The notes: generated by a model not told the origin, from the sequence alone. A DNA stretch of 17,324 bases from an uncultured Lachnospiraceae bacterium (GCA_910587045.1 CAJULG010000024.1:1-17324), one strand, 5' to 3'; numbered from the stretch's first letter, positions 1 to 7,002 are shown. Numbers and translations: made by a program.

Positions 1-94
1 TCTGCGGCGACTTCATAAGAACAACCATATTACAGGTAAAACAAACTATTCTATCAAATGCTGTCCTATCGGCATGACGGGGACTCTTTTCTTA

Positions 95-128
95 GGGCTG
101 ACATGCTTCCCACATGGCAGCCCGTTTT
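95..128 (+). terminator. Probable intrinsic terminator of an upstream gene
   Basis: GGGCTG at 95-100 pairs with CAGCCC at 118-123. After one A/G mismatch, CATG at 102-105 pairs with CATG at 113-116, leaving a 7-nt loop. A short GTTTTG tract follows. It would end transcription entering from the left before the hicA promoter. The T run is short, so read-through is likely. Confidence 0.5.
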
Positions 129-134
129 GAATGT

Positions 135-156
135 TTGCGACTATATATAGTTGCAA
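135..156. promoter_or_regulatory. Palindromic operator candidate of hicAB
   Basis: A 22-bp inverted repeat has arms TTGCGACTATA and TATAGTTGCAA. The only asymmetry is one pair (G139 against T152). Its right end coincides with the -35 box of the hicA promoter, so bound protein would block RNA polymerase. HicB in this window has a C-terminal ribbon-helix-helix domain, the usual DNA-binding fold for palindromic operators. HicB as the binder is therefore the natural inference. Confidence 0.55.
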
Positions 157-179
157 CAAGAAAAGGGATATGATAAAAT
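151..179 (+). promoter_or_regulatory. hicAB promoter (extended -10)
   Basis: The -35 TTGCAA (151-156) and -10 TAAAAT (174-179) are 17 bp apart, with a TGA extended -10 element at 171-173. Transcription should begin near 186, leaving a leader of about 14 nt before the TTG start at 200. This also rules out the upstream ATG at 131 as the hicA start. Confidence 0.7.
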
Positions 180-199
180 ACAAATGTGAGGTGATATTT

Positions 200-451
200 T
201 TGAGTAAAAAGGATAAATTAGTAAATAGATTATTAAGAAAGCCGAAGGACTTTACATTTGATGAAATGACAGCACTGCTGGCTTACTTTGGTTATCAATT
301 AAAGCAGGGCGGAACTGGTTCAGGAGTAAAATTTATAAAGGAAGGCTCAAATGAAGTGATTAACTTTCACAAACCTCATCCCAATGGCACATTAAAGAAT
401 TATGTATTGCAGCAGGTAATTGAAAAGCTGCAAAAGGAGGGACTGATATGA
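200..451 (+). CDS. hicA: HicA-family toxin (mRNA interferase)
   Basis: This is an 83-residue protein of the HicA family. These are small dsRBD-like ribonucleases that cleave mRNA and are neutralised by HicB. Visible features are the family-like N-terminus with LLRKPKDFTFDEM, a central GGTGSGVKF strand and the motif HKPHP at residues 57-61 followed by LKNYVLQQVIEKL. The TTG start is chosen because GAGGTGA at 188-194 sits five bases upstream and the promoter lies downstream of the alternative ATG at 131. The stop overlaps the hicB start (ATGA), so the genes are translationally coupled. The central segment reads GSG where well-studied HicA proteins have GSH, so the catalytic histidine is probably in HKPHP. 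The family call is firm; activity is not shown. Confidence 0.85.
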   Translation: MSKKDKLVNRLLRKPKDFTFDEMTALLAYFGYQLKQGGTGSGVKFIKEGSNEVINFHKPHPNGTLKNYVLQQVIEKLQKEGLI

Positions 452-786
452 GTAGTTTATTATCCTATAAGAATTACAATGGAAGTGTGGAGTATTCCGA
501 AGAGGATGAATGTTTATTTGGTAAGGTGGTAGGCTTGAAGTCCTTAATCTCTTATGAAGGGTCTTCCGTGCAGGAATTAAAGAGGGCATTTGAATCAGCA
601 GTAGACGAATATCTGGCGGATTGCCAGGAGCGGGGTGTAGAACCAGAGCAGGCATATAAAGGATCCTTTAACGTAAGAATCAGTCCGGATTTGCATAGAA
701 GAATAGCAGTATATGCAATTCAGCATGGAAAAAGTTTGAATTCAGCAGTTGAAGAAGCCATTGGGAATATGGTTCAGAGTAATTAG
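448..786 (+). CDS. hicB: HicB-family antitoxin with ribbon-helix-helix domain
   Basis: This 112-residue protein has the two-part layout of HicB antitoxins. Residues 8-65 match the partial RNase-H-like fold that wraps the toxin (YNGSVEYSEEDECLFGKVVG, then ELKRAFESAVDEYL). Residues 72-108 form a ribbon-helix-helix DNA-binding domain (FNVRISPDLHRRIAVYAIQ, then SLNSAVEEAI). The ATG overlaps the hicA stop, and AAAGGAGG at 433-440 gives strong initiation. The toxin-first order is the usual one for HicAB. The DNA-binding domain suggests that HicB represses its own promoter through the palindrome at 135-156. A strong terminator follows at 828-867, so hicAB is a self-contained unit. Confidence 0.9.
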   Translation: MSSLLSYKNYNGSVEYSEEDECLFGKVVGLKSLISYEGSSVQELKRAFESAVDEYLADCQERGVEPEQAYKGSFNVRISPDLHRRIAVYAIQHGKSLNSAVEEAIGNMVQSN

Positions 787-827
787 TTGCAGAAACGGTG
801 AAAGGAAAACAGAATAAGGAAATAATG

Positions 828-867
828 CAGGCTATACATTATGTGATATTGTATAGTCTGTTTTTTT
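828..867 (+). terminator. Intrinsic terminator after hicAB
   Basis: CAGGCTATACA (828-838) pairs with TGTATAGTCTG (850-860), an 11-bp stem with one G-U pair and an 11-nt loop. Seven T residues follow at 861-867. It separates hicAB from the partition genes. No confident promoter for parA could be picked in the 73 bases that follow. Confidence 0.85.
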
Positions 868-940
868 ATGTAAGTAACAGGCTGGTACAGAAGGTATTCA
901 TCCTGCTTACAAATAAATATAAGGAAAAGAGGTACAAATT

Positions 941-1738
941 ATGGGAAAGATCATTGCAGTTGTGAATCAGAAGGGCGGTGTCGGAAAGACGACAACCACC
1001 CTGAATCTGGGCTATGCCCTGGCAGAAGCGGAGAAGAAGGTGTTATTGATTGACTTCGATCCGCAAAGCTCCTTAACCGTATGCATGGGTTATGACGATA
1101 CGGACAGTCTGCCATGCACGATAGCTACATTGATGCAGAAGGTCATGGAGGATCTGGATTTACCGGAGGATTGTCAGTATATCTATCATCCTGCATCCCA
1201 AAGCAGTAAGACACTGGATTTCATCCCGTGCAGCATGGAGTTATCTGCGGTGGATGTGAGCCTGGTAAATGCAGTCTGCCGGGAAAGCATCTTAAAAGGC
1301 ATATTGGGGCAGCTGGCCGAAGGTTACGATTATATAATTATTGACTGTTCTCCGTCCCTGGGGATGCTTACCATCAATGCACTGGTAGCGGCGCAGGCGG
1401 TTATCATTCCGGTAACACCGGAGTATTTATCAGCCAAAGGTCTGGAAATCCTGCTAAAGAATATTCTCCGGGTTAAGCGGAAGATCAATCCGGAGCTGGA
1501 GATAGAGGGCATCCTGTTTACCATGTTCAAGGAGCGGATGCGGCTGACTCAGACGGTGGAGGATATTATCTGTAATACATACGGTAGTGCGATCCCGATC
1601 TATGAGACAAAGATACCATGCTCCGTTAAGGTAGGGGAATCCAACCTGCAGAGCCAGTCCATCATACAATATGCAAAGCAGAATAAAGTGTCACTGGCAT
1701 ATAAGGCACTGGCAAGGGAGGTGGCCGGAGATGAGTAG
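941..1738 (+). CDS. parA: ParA/Soj-type partition ATPase
   Basis: This 265-residue protein is a Walker-type DNA segregation ATPase. It has the deviant Walker A KGGVGKTTTT at residues 11-20 with both the signature and catalytic lysines (K11, K16). The A' motif LLIDFDPQSS follows around residues 35-44, and the Walker B YIIIDCSPSLGMLTINAL has D135. ParA binds DNA non-specifically when bound to ATP and moves ParB-centromere complexes. On integrative elements it also helps maintain the excised circle. The length fits the small (type Ib/Soj) class without an N-terminal HTH, so self-regulation through ParA is unlikely. AAGGAAAAGAGG precedes the ATG. The last eight bases overlap parB. Confidence 0.95.
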   Translation: MGKIIAVVNQKGGVGKTTTTLNLGYALAEAEKKVLLIDFDPQSSLTVCMGYDDTDSLPCTIATLMQKVMEDLDLPEDCQYIYHPASQSSKTLDFIPCSMELSAVDVSLVNAVCRESILKGILGQLAEGYDYIIIDCSPSLGMLTINALVAAQAVIIPVTPEYLSAKGLEILLKNILRVKRKINPELEIEGILFTMFKERMRLTQTVEDIICNTYGSAIPIYETKIPCSVKVGESNLQSQSIIQYAKQNKVSLAYKALAREVAGDE

Positions 1739-2771
1739 TCTGAAAACAAGCAGAAAGCTGGTAAGCCTGGACGATATGTTTGGCAGTACAGAAGAAGCTC
1801 CCGCAACAGCACGAAAAGAAGTGTTGCAAAGTGCAGCGGGAGAAAGCGGACAGCGCCTGCTTCCGATCGGGAAGCTTTATCCAAAGAGAAATCATAGATT
1901 CCAGACCAATCTGGGAAAGAAGAATGAGGATCTGTTACAGTCCATCCGGGAATTTGGCGTATTAGAGCCGGTGATCGTCCGTCCCCTTTCGGATGCCGGC
2001 GGAGAAGGTGATACATATGAGATCCTTGCAGGGCATCGCCGGACTGCAATGGCAAAGGAAGCCGGTCTGGAGGAAATACCAGCGGTCATAAAAACCGGAC
2101 TTTCGGAAGAGGAAGCAGATCTGATCGAAACAGAGACAAACCTGCTGCAGCGTTCCTGGGAGGATATGAGCCACAGTGAGCGTGCAGAGGTGTTATATGC
2201 ACACTACAATGCGGTCAATTACAAGGGCATCCGAACCGGCTTTTTAGAGGAAATAAATGCAGAAATTCAAACCCTTGCGAAGCCAGTAAATTCAATGGCT
2301 GAGGAGGGTTTGTCCCTAATAGGGACAAAAGGAAATATAAGACAGTCTGGAGAGGCTTATGAACTGTCAAAAAATACAGTGGCAAGGTACTTAAGAATCT
2401 ATACATTGATCCAGGAATTAAAGGATCGAATGGATTTAGATGAGATAGCTTTATATGCTGGTGTTGAACTATCCTATCTGGCACCGGAGCATCAGGTTGA
2501 GTTGGATGAACTGCTGGACAGCCGGGAATATAAGCTGAATATCCAGAAAGCAGAGGCGCTGCGGAGACTGGAAATGCAGGGAAAGCTGCAGGAAGAAAGC
2601 ATGAAGGAGGTTCTTTGCGGGAAGCAGTTAAAGAAACCGGGCAGGCCCAAAGCAGTAAAGGTGAATCCAAAGATCATAAGCAGATACTTTGAAGAGGGTA
2701 CAAATCAAAAGGAGATCGAGGCGACCATTGAGGCAGCACTGGAAGCATATTTTGCAAACAATAAGATGTAA
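1731..2771 (+). CDS. parB: ParB-type centromere-binding protein
   Basis: This is a 346-residue ParB. The N-terminal nuclease/CTPase-like domain (about residues 46-160) includes AGHRRTAMAKEAG at 100-112, the counterpart of the GERRxRA CTP-binding motif. ETNLLQR at 135-141 is the counterpart of ENxQR. A KorB-like helix-turn-helix lies near 203-230 (SGEAYELSKNTVARYLRIYTLI). A basic KKPGRPKAVK patch at 301-310 resembles an AT-hook, and the final 30 residues probably dimerise. The ATG at 1731 is preferred over the one at 1671 because GGAGGTG lies seven bases upstream and the family N-terminus begins here. It overlaps parA by eight bases. Residues 163-205 are poorly conserved, and their coding DNA holds a perfect inverted repeat (2309-2329). 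Confidence 0.9.
   Translation: MSSLKTSRKLVSLDDMFGSTEEAPATARKEVLQSAAGESGQRLLPIGKLYPKRNHRFQTNLGKKNEDLLQSIREFGVLEPVIVRPLSDAGGEGDTYEILAGHRRTAMAKEAGLEEIPAVIKTGLSEEEADLIETETNLLQRSWEDMSHSERAEVLYAHYNAVNYKGIRTGFLEEINAEIQTLAKPVNSMAEEGLSLIGTKGNIRQSGEAYELSKNTVARYLRIYTLIQELKDRMDLDEIALYAGVELSYLAPEHQVELDELLDSREYKLNIQKAEALRRLEMQGKLQEESMKEVLCGKQLKKPGRPKAVKVNPKIISRYFEEGTNQKEIEATIEAALEAYFANNKM
2309..2329. repeat. Perfect 10-1-10 inverted repeat inside parB (parS candidate)
   Basis: TTTGTCCCTA at 2309-2318 and TAGGGACAAA at 2320-2329 are exact reverse complements around one central A. The repeat sits in the variable linker of parB, where protein constraint seems low. Partition sites are typically 14-24 bp palindromes in or beside parAB, so a centromere role is plausible. 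No second copy was found by eye. Confidence 0.45.
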
Positions 2772-2788
2772 GGAATAGGAGGGTACAA

Positions 2789-3856
2789 ATGCAGAAACAG
2801 AGAATTACAGACCGGCAGCAAAAGATACTGGAATATCTGAGTGACAATTATGTACAAGGCTATATTGACACAAAGATGATCAACAGTTTCGTTGTCAGGG
2901 TTACAGATCGGGAAAATGAAACAATGTACTTTAGCGTTGATGAGAATGATGTTATAACCAGATCGGATCATCTGAGCATGGAGGATCTGATCTGGGATAT
3001 GCAGGAATATGTCTTTGATCATATTGATAAAGTAGCAGAACCGCAGGCATTGCATGACAGGCAGACGGTAGTGATCAGCGCCTATGGCGGCCCCGGTTCC
3101 GGCAAGACGGTTGCCTGCATGGATATCTGTCAGCAGTTAAAGAAACGTGGATATAATGCGGAGTATGTTTCCGAGGTGGCAAAGGATTATGTCTATGACG
3201 AGGATTATAACATGCTGGATGGCTCCGCAGAGCATCAGTATGAGATGCTGCAGGAGCAATTAAAGCGGATTGACCGCTATCTGGGGAAAACGGATTTTGT
3301 GGTAACAGATTCACCCGTCCTGCTGAACGGAATTTATAACCAGCAGCTGACTTCAGAGTATCAAAGATTATTATTGACACTGCATGAGCAATACAATAAT
3401 TTTGTTTTCTTTGTCAATCGGGATAAGACACAGTTCCAGCAGGAGGGACGGATTCATGATCTGACAGAAAGCATGGAAAAGGATGATCAGATAAGACATC
3501 TGCTGGATGAAAATCAGATTTACTATGGTACCTATTATCACAAGACCGTCGGCAAGATCGTAGATAACAGTATCCGGACCTTCAACCGGATCCAGAGCGG
3601 TTATCTGAATGAACGGGTAAATCAATATGTATTTGAGCATTATCTGGATCAGGAAGCAGTTGACATTCAGGCTTTAGGGAATAAGCAGTTTCAATTAACC
3701 GATCCGGAGGGGAACAGGGTAACGATTTTGATTCAGCAGGGAGAAGTAAAATTACTGGATGGAGTAGAGAAGAATCCTTTTCAGGAAGCAGCAGAGGATA
3801 TGCTGCTGGAAGCACAGGCAGAACAGGCAGAACAGGCAATGGTGCCGGTACAATAA
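2789..3856 (+). CDS. P-loop NTPase / kinase-like protein of the partition operon
   Basis: This 355-residue protein contains a P-loop GGPGSGKT at residues 100-107. VSEVAKDYVYDEDY follows, and the hydrophobic strand FVVTDSPVLLN with D174 is a Walker B-like or kinase-type acidic site. The pattern resembles the AAA_28/NadR-kinase class of P-loop proteins rather than a motor ATPase. Residues 1-90 and 280-355 match no domain I can name. The C-terminus is acidic and glutamine-rich, with a 9-bp tandem repeat at 3815-3838 that makes the QAEQAEQA run. It starts 17 bases after parB with GGAGGG upstream, so it is probably co-transcribed with parAB. Substrate and role are unknown. Confidence 0.65.
   Translation: MQKQRITDRQQKILEYLSDNYVQGYIDTKMINSFVVRVTDRENETMYFSVDENDVITRSDHLSMEDLIWDMQEYVFDHIDKVAEPQALHDRQTVVISAYGGPGSGKTVACMDICQQLKKRGYNAEYVSEVAKDYVYDEDYNMLDGSAEHQYEMLQEQLKRIDRYLGKTDFVVTDSPVLLNGIYNQQLTSEYQRLLLTLHEQYNNFVFFVNRDKTQFQQEGRIHDLTESMEKDDQIRHLLDENQIYYGTYYHKTVGKIVDNSIRTFNRIQSGYLNERVNQYVFEHYLDQEAVDIQALGNKQFQLTDPEGNRVTILIQQGEVKLLDGVEKNPFQEAAEDMLLEAQAEQAEQAMVPVQ
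3815..3838 (+). repeat. Short tandem repeat CAGGCAGAA (about 2.7 copies)
   Basis: CAGGCAGAA occurs at 3815-3823 and 3824-3832, followed by CAGGCA at 3833-3838. The unit is in frame (three codons) at the 3' end of the P-loop gene. Copy-number slippage would change tail length without shifting frame. Confidence 0.7.
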
Positions 3857-3876
3857 TAAAGTTATGGAGGTAGACG

Positions 3877-3987
3877 ATGAAAGAAATGGAGGATTATGTT
3901 AAAACCTTAGGTATTATCATCTGGGAAGAGGAAACTGTGGATGATGAAGACATGGAAGGAGCGTGGGAAGATGTCGGGGAGTTATGA
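3877..3987 (+). CDS. Acidic 36-residue small protein ahead of the ArdC-like gene
   Basis: This short ORF begins MKEMEDYVKTLGIIIWEEE and ends in an acidic stretch (about 14 Asp/Glu in 36 residues). ATGGAGGT at 3864-3871 lies five bases before the ATG, a better ribosome site than many neighbours have. It ends 17 bases inside the likely start of the next gene, so it may couple translation of the ArdC-like protein. A second possibility is a genuine small partner protein; its charge resembles DNA mimics, but no family is recognised. It is too short for most gene callers, so absence from annotations would not argue against it. Confidence 0.5.
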   Translation: MKEMEDYVKTLGIIIWEEETVDDEDMEGAWEDVGEL

Positions 3988-5212
3988 TCGGGTAATGGAA
4001 GAACGTAAGAAACTGGTTGACCAGATCATTGAAAATATGAGGCAGGGCTATGTGTTGCCAAAGCCCGATTGGGATTCAGAGGCTTTCCTGGATATGAGAA
4101 TCCGCAATCCGGTTTCCGGAGCAAGATACCAGGGGGCAAATCTGCTCCGCCTATATTTGAGGGGACTAAAGCAGGGTTATACAGATGGCCGCTGGGTAAC
4201 TTACAAGCAGGCGCAAAGTGAGGGCTGGCAGGTAAGGAAGGGCGAGAAGGGTGTCCGCTGTGAAAAATACATCTTTACCAAACAGGTAGAAGAACAGAAT
4301 CCGGAAACCGGAGAAACAGAGAAAAAGACGATCCGATTAAACAGGCCTATGGTGAATACCTTTGTGGTATTCAATGCCGCTCAGGTGGACGGGATGCCGG
4401 AGCCGGAGCCGATGAAGATATTAGAACCGGATGAAATATTAGAAATGGCAGAATGCTTTCAGGCATCCAGTTTATGCCCGATCCGTGAAAATAATGAGGG
4501 AAGCGCATATTATTCCGTCCGTCAGGATGAAATTATATTGCCGGATAGAAATGCCTTTCTGGATTCACAGTCATTTTTAGCAACACAATTACACGAAATG
4601 GTACATTCAACCGGGCATCCGGATCGGTTAAACAGATCAATCCTGAATCGATTTGGTACTCCGGAATATGCGTTAGAAGAACTAAGAGCTGAGCTTGGTT
4701 CTTTTTTTATTCAGAGTGATATGAATCTACAGTTTGATACCCAGCATTTTAATAGTCATACACAGTATCTTGAGTCCTGGATTAATGCATTGGAAAATGA
4801 TCCAAATGAATTATTTCGGGCTATTGCAGATGCACAGAAGGCATGTGACTTTTTAGAGGAGCGCTATCACCAGCAAAGGCTGGTTCAAGAAAAAGCTTTA
4901 AGCAATAACCAGAATATTCTGGAAAAGTCGGAAGCGGGACAGGAATTATTAAGCAGGCAGCAAGAGGCGGCTGTCCGAATGGCAGTGAAGCATGAGGAGA
5001 AGGAACCGGGAAGCGGTAAAGCACATCTGGAACGGTGGATTGAAAAGGATATTCTGAAGAGGCTGGAGTTAAAGCTTCCACTACACTATGAAGAGATGGA
5101 TTATATGAGAGAATCGTATGAGCAATTAGCATCCAGTCTGTTGCCATCCCTGGAGGAAGAAGAACTTATGCTATTAGAAACTCAGGAGCAGGCATTTGTG
5201 CCGGTAAGATAG
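3971..5212 (+). CDS. ArdC-like antirestriction protein, zincin metallopeptidase domain
   Basis: This 413-residue protein resembles ArdC. The N-terminal part (about 10-110) is the ssDNA-binding domain, with NPVSGARYQGANLLRL, then YKQAQSEGWQVRKGEKG. The C-terminal part is a zincin-like peptidase, with HEMVH at 208-212 inside QLHEMVHSTGHPDRL and a likely third ligand E241 in LRAELGS. ArdC proteins on conjugative plasmids protect entering DNA from host restriction and can travel with it. The ATG at 3971 fits the family N-terminus MSGSYDRVMEERKKLVDQI and has GGAAGGAG nine bases upstream. An in-frame ATG at 3941 would add 10 residues. About 100 C-terminal residues beyond the peptidase are glutamate-rich and end in FVPVR. 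Confidence 0.85.
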   Translation: MSGSYDRVMEERKKLVDQIIENMRQGYVLPKPDWDSEAFLDMRIRNPVSGARYQGANLLRLYLRGLKQGYTDGRWVTYKQAQSEGWQVRKGEKGVRCEKYIFTKQVEEQNPETGETEKKTIRLNRPMVNTFVVFNAAQVDGMPEPEPMKILEPDEILEMAECFQASSLCPIRENNEGSAYYSVRQDEIILPDRNAFLDSQSFLATQLHEMVHSTGHPDRLNRSILNRFGTPEYALEELRAELGSFFIQSDMNLQFDTQHFNSHTQYLESWINALENDPNELFRAIADAQKACDFLEERYHQQRLVQEKALSNNQNILEKSEAGQELLSRQQEAAVRMAVKHEEKEPGSGKAHLERWIEKDILKRLELKLPLHYEEMDYMRESYEQLASSLLPSLEEEELMLLETQEQAFVPVR

Positions 5213-5222
5213 GAGGGCAATT

Positions 5223-5819
5223 ATGAGACGATTAACACCGTATTTATTGGTCTGGAGGAATTTCATGTATGCCAATCAGGATGGATATGCAAATGATCCA
5301 GAAGAATTTTTAACAAGGGTACAACTGATCCAGGATGGAAGGGATGGAATATTAGAGCAGATGTTAAAGGAAGAACCGGATATGTTTCTGGTAGAGGTGG
5401 CAAAGCAGGAGATAGCATTCCAGCTTGACAATCTGGAAGATATGATACAGGAATTCTCACAGTATGCGGAAGGGTATCATTTTTATGAATCAATAGAGTT
5501 ATTACAAAAGGAGGTTTGTGAGGATCTGCAAAGTGCTGGTACTGAGAGCGAATTGTACATAATAGCAGAGGAATGGCAGGAATACGCTGCAAATGCCCGA
5601 AAGGTCATTCAGGAAGTGCCAGGCGACTCCGGTTTTGACATGGAGCAACAGGAGTACCTGATGGAACAAATGATGGATCTGCAGATAAATCCGGATGGAA
5701 TGAAGAATTTGTTATCCGTGAAAGAAGAGTTAAAGCAGTTACAGGAAAATCATGAGGTCTGGTCAGGAGACCGGATTATGGAAGGCATGGAAGAACAGAG
5801 TCTGGCAATCAGACGATAG
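5223..5819 (+). CDS. Acidic protein of unknown function
   Basis: No family is recognised. This 198-residue protein is strongly acidic, predicted mostly helical, and without membrane segments or a signal peptide. It is rich in Glu, Gln and Met, for example EEPDMFLVEVAKQEIAFQL and MEQQEYLMEQMMDLQ. AGGAGG at 5212-5217 precedes the ATG and touches the stop of the ArdC-like gene, so the two are in one transcript. An internal Met at 5265 (MYANQDGYANDP) is an alternative start. The protein ends EEQSLAIRR, which resembles the tails of the two upstream proteins. Its place between antirestriction and primase-like genes suggests a DNA-transfer accessory role, by inference only. Confidence 0.6.
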   Translation: MRRLTPYLLVWRNFMYANQDGYANDPEEFLTRVQLIQDGRDGILEQMLKEEPDMFLVEVAKQEIAFQLDNLEDMIQEFSQYAEGYHFYESIELLQKEVCEDLQSAGTESELYIIAEEWQEYAANARKVIQEVPGDSGFDMEQQEYLMEQMMDLQINPDGMKNLLSVKEELKQLQENHEVWSGDRIMEGMEEQSLAIRR

Positions 5820-5851
5820 AATGCAGGGAATAAGGCAGAAGGGAGGCAGGC

Positions 5852-6832
5852 ATGAAATATATGCACTTTACAGATGATCAGTTAGCATATGCCAATCATA
5901 TCAATATCGTTGCATATGCCAGGCGGCAGGGGTATCCGGTCAGGGAATATCATCCGGGATACTGGAAGATTACCGGTTATGGCGGCCTGCTGATCGAACC
6001 AGACAAATGGTACTGGGAAGCGGAAAAGAAGGGCGGCGGGCCGATCCAGTTTGTCATGATGATGAAGCAGCTTTCCTGGGTAGAGGCGGTAAAGGAATTG
6101 CTGAAGGAATCAGATCCTGACTGTCAGTATCATCCGGGATCGGATCCAGTGCAAGCGCACAGGAGAACAAAAGAAAAGTCAATGTTCCGACTACCGGCAA
6201 AGAATACTATATATGAGCATATATTTGCATATTTGATCAAATCCCGAAAGCTAGACCAGGGATTGATCCAGCAGTTGGTAAAGGATAAGAAATTGTATGA
6301 AGATGTCAATCAGAACTGTGTCTTTGTCGGATATGATCCAGAAGGAGCCGCCCGGTTCGCATCCATGCGGGGAACAAAAACACAGCGGCCATATAAGGGT
6401 GATGCAGCCGGATCCGATAAGCGGTATGCGTTCTCCTGTACAGGCAGCACAGATACCGTGTACATATTTGAAGCACCCATAGATTTGATTTCCTATCAGA
6501 GTATGCTGAAACAGTCCGGCAGGGAGCTTGCAGATCATTATATCACGCTTGCAGGAATATCCATAGCAGCACTGGAACGATACCTGATCGATTATCCGGA
6601 TATCCGGAAGCTGGTTGTCTGTACCGATCATGACGAAGCCGGAGAAGAAGCATTCCGGCAGATATATAAGACCTATGACCGTACCTGCGAGGTTCGACGT
6701 CAGTCGCCGAAGCCATACAAGGACTTTAATGAGTATCTGATCCGTCGGGAATTTCAGCGGTTTTTAGCAGAGCAGGGCCTGCAGCCAAAGGATGCAGAAA
6801 CCGGGTATCCACAGGGTATTTCTTTTCGGTAA
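5852..6832 (+). CDS. DUF3991/TOPRIM primase-like protein
   Basis: This 326-residue protein combines an N-terminal DUF3991-type region (about 1-95; AYARRQGYPVREYHPGYWKI, then GGGPIQFVMMM) with a C-terminal TOPRIM domain. The TOPRIM acidic residues are visible: E207 in YIFEAPIDLIS, and D259 and D261 in VCTDHDEAGEEA. The closing KPYKDFNEYL motif is typical of DnaG-like and plasmid TOPRIM proteins. No cysteine-rich zinc ribbon is seen, so template recognition must differ from DnaG. The likely role is priming or nicking-type chemistry on single-stranded transferred DNA. GGGAGGCAGG precedes the ATG. It is the last gene before the oriT-like gap. Confidence 0.85.
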   Translation: MKYMHFTDDQLAYANHINIVAYARRQGYPVREYHPGYWKITGYGGLLIEPDKWYWEAEKKGGGPIQFVMMMKQLSWVEAVKELLKESDPDCQYHPGSDPVQAHRRTKEKSMFRLPAKNTIYEHIFAYLIKSRKLDQGLIQQLVKDKKLYEDVNQNCVFVGYDPEGAARFASMRGTKTQRPYKGDAAGSDKRYAFSCTGSTDTVYIFEAPIDLISYQSMLKQSGRELADHYITLAGISIAALERYLIDYPDIRKLVVCTDHDEAGEEAFRQIYKTYDRTCEVRRQSPKPYKDFNEYLIRREFQRFLAEQGLQPKDAETGYPQGISFR

Positions 6833-6834
6833 TA

Positions 6835-6910
6835 CCCTGTGCTAACAGGGGCAAGCTTCCCGATTGTATCACATTCGTGACACAATCAGCTTGTCAGGGA
6901 AGTATCCCTG
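6835..6910. other. Candidate origin of transfer (cluster of inverted repeats)
   Basis: Three stems crowd into 76 bases just upstream of mobC and the relaxase. CCCTGT/ACAGGG (6835-6840, 6845-6850) has a four-base loop. GATTGTATCAC/GTGACACAATC (6862-6872, 6877-6887) has one mismatch and an ATTC loop. CAGGGA/TCCCTG (6895-6900, 6905-6910) has a four-base loop. CAAGCT at 6852-6857 also pairs with AGCTTG at 6888-6893, extending the middle stem, while CTTCCC (6856-6861) could pair with GGGAAG (6897-6902). Inverted repeats next to the relaxase gene are the usual form of an oriT. The nick site is not identified, and no T run suggests a terminator. Confidence 0.6.
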
Positions 6911-7002
6911 AGACCCTCTTGCAGACAGCAGGTAAATAGTAGCAGGCAGGATCGGCATTTACGAAATACCGAAATGAACACTAACAGGAAGGAGGTGGTC
7001 TT

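Noticed and set aside
2..130. Open frame from the window edge to a TGA at 128-130, possibly the 3' end of a gene
   Set aside because: It is only 42 codons, matches no family I recognise and runs through the hairpin at 95-123. A truncated gene end is possible but not supported.
1600..2670. Long reading frames on the - strand across parA-parB (for example about 150 codons)
   Set aside because: They are antisense shadows of well-identified genes, without ribosome sites or family features.
931..2790. GGTACAAAT repeated at 931-939, 2697-2705 and 2782-2790, twice just before a start codon
   Set aside because: The 9-mer is compatible with ribosome-site surroundings plus chance. One copy is inside coding sequence, and no pairing or spacing pattern supports a regulatory role.
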